Positions 32,970-42,484 of a stretch of DNA of 64,000 nucleotides are shown here, one piece after another. Under the pieces are notes generated by a model. It did not search any database, was not told the origin of the DNA, and saw nothing but the letters and a program-made list of their open reading frames with translations. The stretch is from assembly GCA_032622095.1 (NCBI GenBank), contig CP136069.1, positions 103,010,278 to 103,074,277 on the forward strand, written 5' to 3'. How positions within the stretch are numbered: the first letter of the stretch is position 1; each line of letters starts with the position of its first letter. A program made the translations under genes and the position numbers. This DNA comes from Siphonodentalium dalli (taxonomy: Eukaryota; Mollusca; Scaphopoda; Gadilida; Siphonodentaliidae).

Positions 32970-33300
32970 GCTCAGTTTGATAGGCCCACAAACCTATGGC
33001 CTTCTGAAAAGCTTGTTGGCCCCAATAAAACCCGCAACCAAGACATACGCCGCCCTTGTAGAAACCCTCACCATCCAACTGAACCCTAAACCCTCCATAA
33101 TTGCTGAATGATGCAGGTTCAACAAGAGGGATCAGTTAGAAGGGGAGACAATTATGACTTTCATCGCCGAAATGCGCAAGCTAGCTGTGACCTGTGATTT
33201 TGGTGACAATTTGCAAACTACACTTCGCGATCGGTTTGTTTGTGGTCTGCGGCAAATGAATATTCAGAAACGTCTTTTGCAAGAATCAGAACTGTCATAA
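32970..33300 (+). pseudogene. Gypsy Gag fragment
   Basis: The frame reads 'LIGPQTYGLL', 'LNPKPSIIAE', 'FIAEMRKLAVTCDFGD' and 'LRDRFVCGL'. This is the capsid-type Gag of Ty3/Gypsy elements, which assembles the particle. One in-frame stop (TGA near 33108) and another at about 33298 break it. The N-terminus is missing at the hairpin junction, so it is a pseudogene. Confidence 0.78.
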
Positions 33301-33434
33301 GCAAATGCTCAAAATAGCTGTTGCAATGGAGACGGCAGCAAAAGATGCCAGTGAATTGTCCGAGTTCCGGGGTTAGAGTCCAGAAAAGGACATTTCTGTG
33401 AATAAGTTTTCACACTCCAAATCTGCAGACCATC

Positions 33435-34118
33435 GTGACCGAGAACGTGACCGTGACTACAAACCAGCTTATTCGAAGCCACCGCCAACCTGTTACAGGT
33501 GTACGGGAGCATATTTTGCCAACAAAATGTCGTTATAAATACGCCGTTTGCAGCGTTTGCATGATCAAGGACCACCCTGATTTTGCGTGTAGAAAGAAGC
33601 TAAATCCGAAACGTGTTGGTAAAGTTGAGGAAGAAGAAGTTGCTTCGGACGAGGAACTAATTCTACATGTAAAGGTCGCAAATGCTACAGCTAAATCGAG
33701 AGTCGATCCCATAATTTTGCGTCCTACAATCAATGGAACTGAGCTACCAATGGAGCTCGATACAGGAGCGTCTGTTTCTCTAATTTCAAGGCAAGATTTT
33801 GACCGTCAATTTCCAAGTATTGAACTCAAAAGCACGAATGTCGTTTTAAAAACATTTTCGGGCGAACGAATGAAACCGGATGGCAGAATTGATGTTCAGA
33901 CCAAATTGGAAGATCAGACTGCAAATGTTTCACTTTATGTCGTTCCAACAGCCGGCCCAGCACTGTTTGGTAGAGACTGGCTACAACATTTTCGACTTGA
34001 CTGGTGTGCGATAAAACAAGTATCTATCGGTACAGCGAGTTCAACTTCTTTGGACATTTTAATGTCTAAATACGAGCATGTTTTTTACGGACAAACTCGG
34101 AAAGTTAAAGGGTATTAA
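33435..34118 (+). pseudogene. Gypsy nucleocapsid/aspartic protease segment
   Basis: The first part holds remains of zinc-knuckle Cys pairs: CSVC here and a further CYRC in another frame just upstream. The protease follows with the active-site LDTGAS (about 33756-33773) and a 'LFGRDWL' segment that fits the usual C-terminal region of retropepsins. The frame closes at 34118 while the RT begins in another frame, so a shift lies near 34080. Retropepsin would process the Gag-Pol polyprotein; this copy is not expected to work. Confidence 0.82.
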
Positions 34119-34877
34119 AGCCCATATATACATTGAAGAAGGGACGCAACCCAAATTTCACAAAGCACGACCAGTGCCATATTCGATTAAGCCTGGCGTT
34201 ATCAAAGCTCTTGAGCGCCTAGAGTCTGACGGCATTCTTACACCTGTAGACTACAGTGAATGGGCAGCTCCGATTGTTCCCATAGTGAAATCCAATGGTG
34301 AAATTAGAGTTTGCGGTGACTTCAAAGTGACAATAAATCCGGTCATGAAAGTTGAACAGTACCCATTGCCGAAGATTGAAGACATTTTCGCATCATTATC
34401 TGGTGGCGAAAAATTCAGCAAGATCGATCTGAACCGAGCGTTTACGCAAATGGAAGCTGATAACGAAACCAAAGAGCTGATGACTATCAATACCCCTAAA
34501 GGACTACTATCGCTGGAATCGTCTAGCATATGGCTGCTCGAGTAGTCCAGCAATCTGGCAACGTGCCATGGACCAAGTACTTCAGAACGTCTCGTTCACC
34601 AAATGTGTCTGTGATGATATGATCATTAGTGGAAGAAATGACCATGCAGGAACACTTGGAAAACTTGGAACAGGTGCTTAAACGTTTGAGTGACTATGGG
34701 TTAACTATTAATAAGTCGAAGTGTGCATTCTTCAAGAAGCGAATTAGTTACTGTGGTCATGAAATTGACAGAAATGGCCTTTACACTTCACCAAAAAAAG
34801 TGGAGGCAGTGAAAAATGTGCCACGCCCAGAAAATGTTTCTCAACTTCGATCATTTCTCGGTTTAATAAACTATTAA
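34078..34877 (+). pseudogene. Gypsy reverse transcriptase, frameshifted and truncated
   Basis: The first part (34078-34545) carries fingers motifs such as 'ARPVPYSIKPGV', 'PIVPIVKSNGEIRVCGDF' and motif A 'KIDLNRAF'. A frame change near 34515 is followed by a 'CDDMIISG' catalytic box (about 34608-34631) and then the connection segment in a third open stretch (34629-34877). That stretch has 'LTINKSKCAFF' and 'LRSFLGLINY'. RNase H and integrase are absent. The first active-site position before DD is Cys where Val is usual. Confidence 0.85.
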
Positions 34878-34904
34878 ACACATTTTGTTTAAGGATATTT
34901 ATGT

Positions 34905-35335
34905 CCGCTCAATCACAGATGCATAAATAAATCATTTATTGTGCACAACATAGAGAGGAAATTACTAAAACAAGAATCCCTTCAGTTTTCTTTAGTTTTT
35001 AAAATACAAGAACATAAAAAATGAATTTTTAACTGATTTTGAGAAATTGAGGCTCTGAAATTAGATACACTCCCAATTTTGGAGGCACATAACTCGAACA
35101 ATACTCAACGTATCTGAGAAAGGTTTTCTGTTCTGTGGTCAGGATTATGTAAGAAATGGATATACAAACGACATGCATTGTGGCATAAAGTTTTCTATAA
35201 ACATTCTTGAAAAGCCATAAATTGAGTAGTTTACCAAATTTCGACAAATTTATTTCACAAAATTCATTAATTTTGCCTTTCTTGATACTTTTTGAATTTT
35301 AGTATGTTGTTTGTGATGGGTTAATGTACTTATTC
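34905..35335 (-). repeat. dispersed repeat, copy 2 (inverted partner at 27750-28175)
   Basis: Inverted relative to copy 1; it begins about 28 bases after the end of the Gypsy remnant. The two copies bracket about 6.7 kb, so they could also be arms of one large inverted structure. No target duplication was identified. Confidence 0.8.
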
Positions 35336-36860
35336 CAACTGAGAATCTTTGTGTTGCAAATAGTTTAAGGTGAAACCATAAGTGCACTGGACCATGAGGC
35401 AAGAGTATCAGTTTCCTTGAAGAAGACATTTATGGCTAAGAAACCTTGTTCACGGGGCGAATGTCGGCCTTTCGTTAGACACCAAAATGAGCCCTACGTG
35501 TGCTGTATTCCTGGAGATATCGGCAGATTGTCATTCTATTCCATATTACACCCCATTCCGCAGATTGTCATGTCCCTTCTGTTGAACAAATTACTGTTTT
35601 TATTGATAATCATTTTCGTTCTCAGTGAAACGAGTTGCACTTGATTTCTCTTAACTTCTTCTGAAGGGTCTTTGAACAATCCAGCAGTTGATGTTGGTGG
35701 GATACTGTTATGTATGCTACAAGCTCGAATAGTTCGGTGAAATTTGATAAATAGAGCATGGCTTCATTTGCTTGTCGCTAACTACACGTTATAGATCACA
35801 GCTTCGCGTCGTGAACTATACCCACCAACTGTGCACTATACCCGCATTGCCAATCCAAGCCATGCTTTATTTGTTAAATATACTAGCCGGTTATGCCTTG
35901 TAATAATGTGACACTGAATAATATGTTCTTTCGAAGATAGATGGTGTGTTAGTATGTATACATTAATTAATAGTGTAATTTAAAGTGCATGCGATCTTCT
36001 AACATGTGTAACTGATATTCTGCATTATACACGAAGCATCGTCTACACTAACTACATTGTTCAAGAAAATGAAAGGTTTTGTGTCTGAAAATGTTTAATT
36101 CCGGCAACAGTCAGATTTGTGGATCCGAATGTTCATTGCAAATTTGACATGAATGATTAATTTAGACATAGTCTATTCTATCGTACAAACAAAGAGATGT
36201 ACACAGTTATTAGCCGTGAGTTCGGCGACTTTTCATGCAGTTACGGATCCCTCGCTCTTTATGACAGAGAAAACAGAAATAAGGATTGAGAAAAGAGTAA
36301 TGTACTCGAAGAATGTGACCTAAATCTAATAGAATTATCCATAATTAATGATGGGGAGGAAGTAAAGGAGCTTACCTCCTCGCATGCTCCCATCTCAAAC
36401 ATCTGAGTGAGAGATAGCATTCGACGGTTTAATTCTTGGATAAAAAAATAATAATTCTGAGTAAAGGTGACAATAGTAAAAAACACCCATTATACATGCA
36501 AATATCATATACTAGCTGAAACAGACTCCCTTCAGGGAGCATTTATTCAGCGTCGGAGGGGGCCTGTGGTCCATGTGTGCGCTTATGTAAATATTCACAT
36601 ATTCTGAAATAAGCAAAGCCCATAGTGCACGTATACCCATTATTTTGTTGGATGGCGCGGGCCACATGCCAACAATGCTTTAATGTTCTAACCATATTAT
36701 GGCATGAGAACCGTTCATGTAGAAAACAAAATACAAAAAACACAGTCATGTCATTGGTGTAAACAGATTTAGCATATACATACACACATCATAATATATA
36801 TATATATATATATACATGTATGTAAATAAGATCTGGGTTCATCTGAGAATTATAATACAA
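35336..36860. other. no gene; one small MITE-like element and an (AT)n tract
   Basis: Open frames (35417-35644, 36259-36486 and 36543-36785) have no family features. A perfect (AT)n tract lies around 36793-36815, possibly the 3' tail of the LINE fragment that follows on the minus strand. Confidence 0.5.
35742..35879. mobile_element. 138-bp MITE-like element
   Basis: The ends ATTTGATAAATAGAGCATGGCTT... and ...AAGCCATGCTTTATTTGTTAAAT are inverted with 20 of 23 matches. The interior is GC-richer and has no coding content. Confidence 0.65.
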
Positions 36861-37690
36861 TTAATTTATATAGTTGGGCTTATTCTGCTGTGATCCAACT
36901 TTAAGTATGTATCTGAGATACCCACACAGTTTATTTATAATTATTACATCAGAGGGCATCATCAATTTTTTTAAATTATAGGTATTTGACTGTTCAGTTA
37001 GTTGGGTTGGTAGAAATCTCCTCATCATGGAATTAATTACTGGGCATTCCATTATATTATGAAATTCGTCCCCGATTAACCATTTGTCGCACTGGGTACA
37101 AATTATCGCATCGGTTGCCGTGTCGTTCCATGGGCCGACTTCAATGGGCAAGTGGTGGCTCCTACATCGGAATTTTGCCAGAGTCGTTACATTTGAAGCG
37201 TTCAAAACAGACAGGTATTTTTCTGCGTCAAACTTTGTCTTTATAATACGATATATTCTACATTTACTCATCGATGAAATACTAGTTTGCCATGCTTGCT
37301 TATACTGGTTCTCCAAGGATTCTCGCACTATACTCTTAAGCTTGTCGTTAGTAGACTCGGTACTAATTACGAACTGGTTAACCCATACATGTGATAGTCC
37401 CGTGTCATAACAAAGTTGTCTAATATGCTCTATCCACGGGTGACTACGGCTCTCGTGCACATAGTTCGATAATAAATATTCATATAATATTTTGTTAATT
37501 TTATGTGTATCCGAAGAGGAAAAGTACCTGTCTCGCCATAAACCTTAACGCTTGGTGTACTTGGCTTCAGTCCTAATACATATTTCAGGAATTTTAGTTG
37601 TATCTTCTCTAACTTTTCTCTGTGCTGATATTCCCAAATTCACAACCATATAATAAAATTTTAGAAAAAAAGCTCAATTTGTAAATTCAC
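36861..37690 (-). pseudogene. LINE C-terminal fragment with zinc-binding motif
   Basis: Read from 37690 down: 'ILLYGCEFG', then 'KIQLKFLKYVLGLKPS' and 'VYGETGTFPL', then the 199-aa open part from 37460. That part contains 'FRCRSHHLPIEVG', a CTQC pair, an acidic 'GDEFHNIMECP' (C..C...H...C) and a hydrophobic tail. This is the post-RT and C-terminal zinc region of LINEs like the one at 1270-4706. Frame changes near 37620 and 37480 show decay. RT catalytic motifs are not present. Confidence 0.8.
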
Positions 37691-37798
37691 CGGTATGTTC
37701 AGTGATATATAACGAGCGTACATCTGGTCTGCAAATAGGTTCATATTGAAGGAAAATATTCACATTTATTTGATTATGAAATAGGCCCAAGTGAGCTT

Positions 37799-37870
37799 AT
37801 TTTAATTTGTGTGTTTTTTTTATTTATTTAATTAATTTTTTTTAATTTATTATTTATTAAGCAAAATACG
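37799..37870 (-). repeat. A-rich 3' tail of the LINE fragment above it
   Basis: On the minus strand the stretch reads AATAAATAATAAATTAAAA followed by a mixed A/T tail. It fits the 3' end of the minus-strand LINE remnant ending at 37964. Confidence 0.55.
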
Positions 37871-37963
37871 CCCCTGGGTTGGGCCAGGTTGCCTATAACA
37901 ATAATATGAACTGTGATATTTGAACACACAACATACGAATAATAATATCAATCATTTGACGTA

Positions 37964-38310
37964 TTATACATTATATAATAATATGTATGTTCTGTCAGAT
38001 CTGCAGTCGAAAAACTTCCTGACTAGGTTGCAAATTTTCGCGAAATGTTGTGTAATGTCATTATCTAATATATGATTCAGTTGGTCCCATCTACTCATCA
38101 GTCGAAAATTAAGAAAACTTCCCTCCATTAGTTTTAGTTTGGAGGAAAAATGAGGCGAGTCAATTAAGATGTGGCTTTCATTTTCGTTGACATTGTCTTC
38201 ACAGAACGCACAGCCGTAATGGTAAAGATGTCTTCTTTGGTTGCATAATATATGTCTACTAGTCCAGGCACATTAGGTTTCACTAGTGCAAAAAATCCCG
38301 GAAAGCTGAA
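37964..38310 (-). pseudogene. another LINE C-terminal zinc-binding fragment
   Basis: In a frame without a Met, the minus strand codes for 'YGCAFCEDNVNENESHIL' followed by 'LMSRWDQLNHIL', closing with a TAA at 37966-37964. CxxC, an acidic spacer and His match the LINE C-terminal zinc motif, but the last Cys is Ser here ('LIDSP'). Upstream the frame is lost at about 38310. A 3' UTR of roughly 100 bases leads to an A-rich tail at 37870-37799, so the 3' end looks complete. Confidence 0.68.
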
Positions 38311-38942
38311 TTTTTCAGGGATTAATAAGAACATGTTTATGAACAACTTGGAAAAAGTCCCCTAGAATCAGAGTTGAGCTTTTTGAGATATCATGATTTT
38401 TCGCAATGGTGCAATTTCTGACGAAATTCCATTAGACCATATGCGAATACAGTCATATGTAGGCTAATTTGTGGACTCAATCTTCACACGTACCCGTCCA
38501 TCATGAAGCATGTGTCGATAGATATGCGTAATTGGTGCTAGAGCTTACTAACAGTCGATCTTCCATAATTGTGATGACATTTATTGGTGAAGAGAGCATA
38601 TAAATCGCATGTTGATTCAAAATTTTCCTAACAAAAGAGGGCGAGTAAAGATATTCAGACGACAATGAGCTAAAATATGAACCATTATACAAGAAGAGTG
38701 GTTAGTTCGGAACAGGAAAGTGATGAGATATGTCGAACCATTACCATCTTTAAGATTTTATAGACGGAAACATAACACTACCCCCTAAAACGTACCCCAT
38801 GGCTTTGAGTATCTGAAAGGCAAAATACCACATAATAGTTCTGGCGTTTGACGAAACAATTGATGAAACTTGGCACATAGGTTCCTTGTACACTATTAAT
38901 CATTTTCAGATGTATAGACGTCGCGGCAGGTCCGTCCTTGAC
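38311..38942. other. no gene recognised
   Basis: No coding family. The phrase 'gaaacttggcacatagg' near 38873 is of the kind that occurs in the neighbouring ~170-bp repeats, so a decayed further copy may lie here. Confidence 0.45.
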
Positions 38943-39398
38943 AACGGTTGCTAGGCAACTATCCCACATCGAAGAAATACAAATATGACTGATATTGTGG
39001 CAGTTTTAACAATCTAACCTACGTCATGCAGCATTTTTATGGTAAAAGTGATATTAGTTGTTGTTCGAGTATATCTGGCTGGAAAATTACCATAGTTCTT
39101 ACTTACAGGGGTGGTAACGGTTGCTAGGGACATACCCGAAATCGAAAAATGCCGAGCTGACTGATATTATGATAGTTTTGACAAACTAATATAAACTACG
39201 TCATTATCATTTTATGGTGAAACAATTATAATAGTTATTGTTAGTGTGGGTTCGACTTTAAAATTACTATATATTTCTGGTAACGGTTGCGTTGCTAGGG
39301 ACATACCAGACATCGAAAAATGCACACATGGCTGATATTATGGTAGTTTTAACAAACTAAACTACGTCATGTAACATTTTTATATGGAAAACAATTAT
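38943..39398. repeat. ~170-bp tandem repeat with TAACGGTTGCTAGG motif
   Basis: AACGGTTGC starts at 38943, 39116 and 39282 (spacings 173 and 166). Each is followed by 'acat(c/a)cc.gaaatcgaaaaatgc', 'ctgatatt.tg', 'tttaacaaactaa' and 'acgtcat'. The first copy contains the perfect palindromic 13-mer GTTGCTAGGCAAC (38947-38959). The array abuts the macrosatellite at 39399. Confidence 0.8.
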
Positions 39399-40833
39399 TA
39401 TACTTCCATGGTGTAACCAAGGAAGTATATTGTTTTTCTACTGAGGTCGTTTTCCGTTTATTTCGAAATACTCAGAAACTGATTGCAGTAGGAACGCGAA
39501 ATCTCTAGCGAATGTAGGCATCGAAGGTTTACTAGATATAATGGTATCCGGATTTCCGCCCAATGTTTCTTGGCGGAGTTATGGCCCTTTTGCGATTATT
39601 TTTCATTGTTATTATTATTATACTTGACACTTTTGTAATCACTATTACTCGAAAAGTACAAGAAGTAGGACACCAAAACTTGGTAAGTAGGTTGGGGTAC
39701 ATGAGTTCTAACCATATGGCCCATAACGATTTTGTCCGCGCTTTCACCGAGGAGTTATCTCCCTTTATTTGAAAAAATGTCATTTTATTATCTCGGAAAT
39801 TATAAGAAGCAGAGCATCGAAAATTAGACCGTATGCACATCCCGATATGCACTACTGCCCACGGGCATAAAAACTTGTGTCCGCGCTTTCCCTGAAGAGT
39901 TACCGCCCATAGTTGGCAAACCTCTATTTTATTGTACTCTGTTGTCCTCCCGTATTATTCCAGATAACTGCATTTGGTTTTTATAGTCGTATTGACCGTT
40001 GTCAGCTTAGTCCAAGGAAGAAAATTTGACAGGGTTGGACATATATTTTTTACAATAGGATGGGGGTGCCAAATTAAAAAAAAAAATTCGTTACGAAACT
40101 CGTCTATTTATGTGTATGGCTTGACTGTGTAAAGCTGATCAAATACCGCGAAAGATTTTTGAAATCTGAGTAGAAATACCAGAGTTGTGGGCCCTCAAAT
40201 TTTTTTTTTGGGGGACAATCGGGTTGTCGCCCTATCTCCTTTAAAACGGACAATCATTGCAAATAGTGACACGCTTCTAAGTATCCAGACTAACTAGTGC
40301 TCGGTGTGAGCCAAATTTTGCCAGTGTCGGTTCAGTATTGTGGTTCTGGGGAGGGGTGGTTTATGGTTCCATATTTTATTTAGTCTCCGAATCAGATGAA
40401 ACTTGGAATATAACATCTACCCTACAAACTTATCACGACGCTGAAAACAGATCTCAGATCCGTTGGAAAATGGCGGAGATTTGGACCCTCAAAGTTTGAA
40501 CTTGGGCCCATATGCTTTCCAATAACCGAAATGTTTTTCGTCTCCGATTCAGATGAAATGCATTCCATACAATATATGTGAGCAGCAGATCACAAAACTG
40601 AAAACAATTTTTAAATCCATTAGAAAATAACGGAGTTACGGGTCTTCAAAATTCGCATTTTGAGCCTGGGTTGACAATTTCCCAATCCCGTCACCCAATT
40701 TCGAGGCAGGGGTGGGGTCACTTGCAATCACTTGAGATCAACATAAACATGGTAAGGACGTGATATAATCATCCTACTTCCTATTTTCCGTCCCTAAACT
40801 ACGATGTTTTCAGCTCAAGATTCGCCCTATTAT
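39399..40833 (+). repeat. macrosatellite monomer 1 (1435 bp, divergent 3' half)
   Basis: Starts with the junction hairpin TATACTTCCATGGT-gta-ACCAAGGAAGTATA. The first ~640 bp are nearly identical to monomer 2. The remainder is clearly more diverged from monomers 2 and 4-15. It has a single copy of the GAGAGCAC/CGGTTCAGT sub-block, in decayed form. Confidence 0.85.
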
Positions 40834-42267
40834 TATACTTCCATGGTGTAACCAAGGAAGTATATTGTTTTTCTACTGAGGTCGTTTTCCGTTTATTTCG
40901 AAATACTCAGAAACTGATTGCAGTAGGAACGCGAAATCTCTAGCGAATGTAGGCATCGAAGGTTTACTAGATATAATGGTATCCGGATTTCCGCCCAATG
41001 TTTCTTGGCGGAGTTATGGCCCTTTTGCGATTATTTTTCATTGTTATTATTATTATACTTGACACTTTTGTAATCACTATTACTCGAAAAGTACAAGAAG
41101 TAGGACACCAAAACTTGGTAAGTAGGTTGGGGTACATGAGTTCTAACCATATGGCCCATAACGATTTTGTCCGCGCTTTCACCGAGGAGTTATCTCCCTT
41201 TATTTGAAAAAATGTCATTTTATTATCTCGGAAATTATAAGAAGCAGAGCATCGAAAATTAGACCGTATGCACATCTCGATATGCACTACTGCCCACGGG
41301 CATAAAAACTTGTGTCCGCGCTTTCCCTGAAGAGTTACCGCCCATAGTTGGCAAACCTCTATTTTATTGTACTCTGTTGTCCTCCCGTATTATTCCAGAA
41401 TACTGCATTTGGTTTTTGTAGTCGTATTGACCGTTGTCAGCTTAGTCCAAGGAAGAAAATTTGACAGGGTTGGACATATATTTTTACACTGGGGTGGGGG
41501 GCAAAATTTTCGAATTTTTTTTTTTTCATTAACATTTATCTATTTAAGTATATAGATTCCCTGAACGAAAACAAACCCATATCGGAAAAGATTTTGGAAA
41601 TCCGAGATGAAATGCAAGGGTAACGGGCCCTCAAAGTTTGAAATTTGGTCCCATGTGCTTGTCATCACATCTCCTCCGAAGATGTCAAACTTTGGATGTA
41701 ATCTGATACGCCAATGCGTGCGGTCTGAAGAGAGCACGCGATGGGCCAACTTTTGCCAGTGTCGGTTCAGTGTTGTGGGTCAGGGGAGGGTGGTCCGGGG
41801 TACCAAAATTTATTTCGTCTCCGAATCATATGAAACTTGATATATAACATCTACCATACACGTTGATCATAAAACTGAAAACAGATTGTAAATCCGTTAA
41901 AAAATGGCGGAGATTTGGGCCCTCAAACTTTGAATGTGGGCCCGTATTCTTTCCAATAAACAAAATGTTATTCGTCTCTGAATCAGACAAAATTTATAAC
42001 AAATAATCAATGTAAGTAGCTGATCACAATACTCAAAACAATTTTTAAATCCATTGGAAAATAACGGAGTTACGGGCTCTCAAAATTCGCATTTTGGGCC
42101 GGGTTTGACAATTTCCCAATCACGTCACCCAATTTCGAGGCAGGGGTGGGGTCACTTCCAAACACTTGAGATCAACCTACACATGTTAAGGGAAAGACAT
42201 AATCATCCTACTTCATATTTTCCGTCCCTTAACTGCGATTTTTTCAGCTCAAGATTTGCCCTATTAT
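40834..42267 (+). repeat. macrosatellite monomer 2 (1434 bp)
   Basis: Same hairpin start. Its 5' part matches monomer 1 and its 3' part is close to the homogenised 1731-bp monomers, but it lacks their ~295-bp internal duplication. It has the 'gtctgaagagagcacgcgatg' block once (near 41720). Confidence 0.85.
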
Positions 42268-42484
42268 TATACTTCCATGGTGTAACCAAGGAAGTATATT
42301 GTTTTTCTACTGAGGTCGTTTTCCGTTTATTTCGAAATACTCAGAAACTAATTGCAATAGGAACGCGAAATCTCTAGCGAATGTAGGCATCGAAGGTTTA
42401 CTAAATATAATGGTATCACGATTTCCGCCCAATGTTTCTTGGCGGAGTTATGGCCCTTTTTTGATTATTTTTCATTGTTATTAT
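42268..42484 (+). repeat. truncated macrosatellite monomer 3 (217 bp)
   Basis: Contains only the first 217 bp of the monomer, of the monomer 1/2 type, and then passes directly into the next monomer start at 'attattatac'. In full monomers the same ATTATTATAC occurs both at this internal position and at the monomer border. The deletion therefore fits recombination between those two sites. Confidence 0.85.

Larger units (their letters stand above)
32966..34880 (+). mobile_element. Ty3/Gypsy LTR-retrotransposon remnant (gag-protease-RT)
   Basis: Gag, nucleocapsid-like, protease and RT parts occur in the usual order. RNase H, integrase, any envelope gene and both LTRs were not found. The pol part stops at about 34877, where a dispersed repeat begins (34905). 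It is an old, disabled copy with stops and frame changes in each part. Confidence 0.85.

Noticed and set aside
39532..39852. 106-codon minus-strand frame shared by monomers 1 and 2
   Set aside because: It is disrupted in the 1731-bp monomers and shows no family motif, so it reflects recent sequence sharing and not coding constraint.
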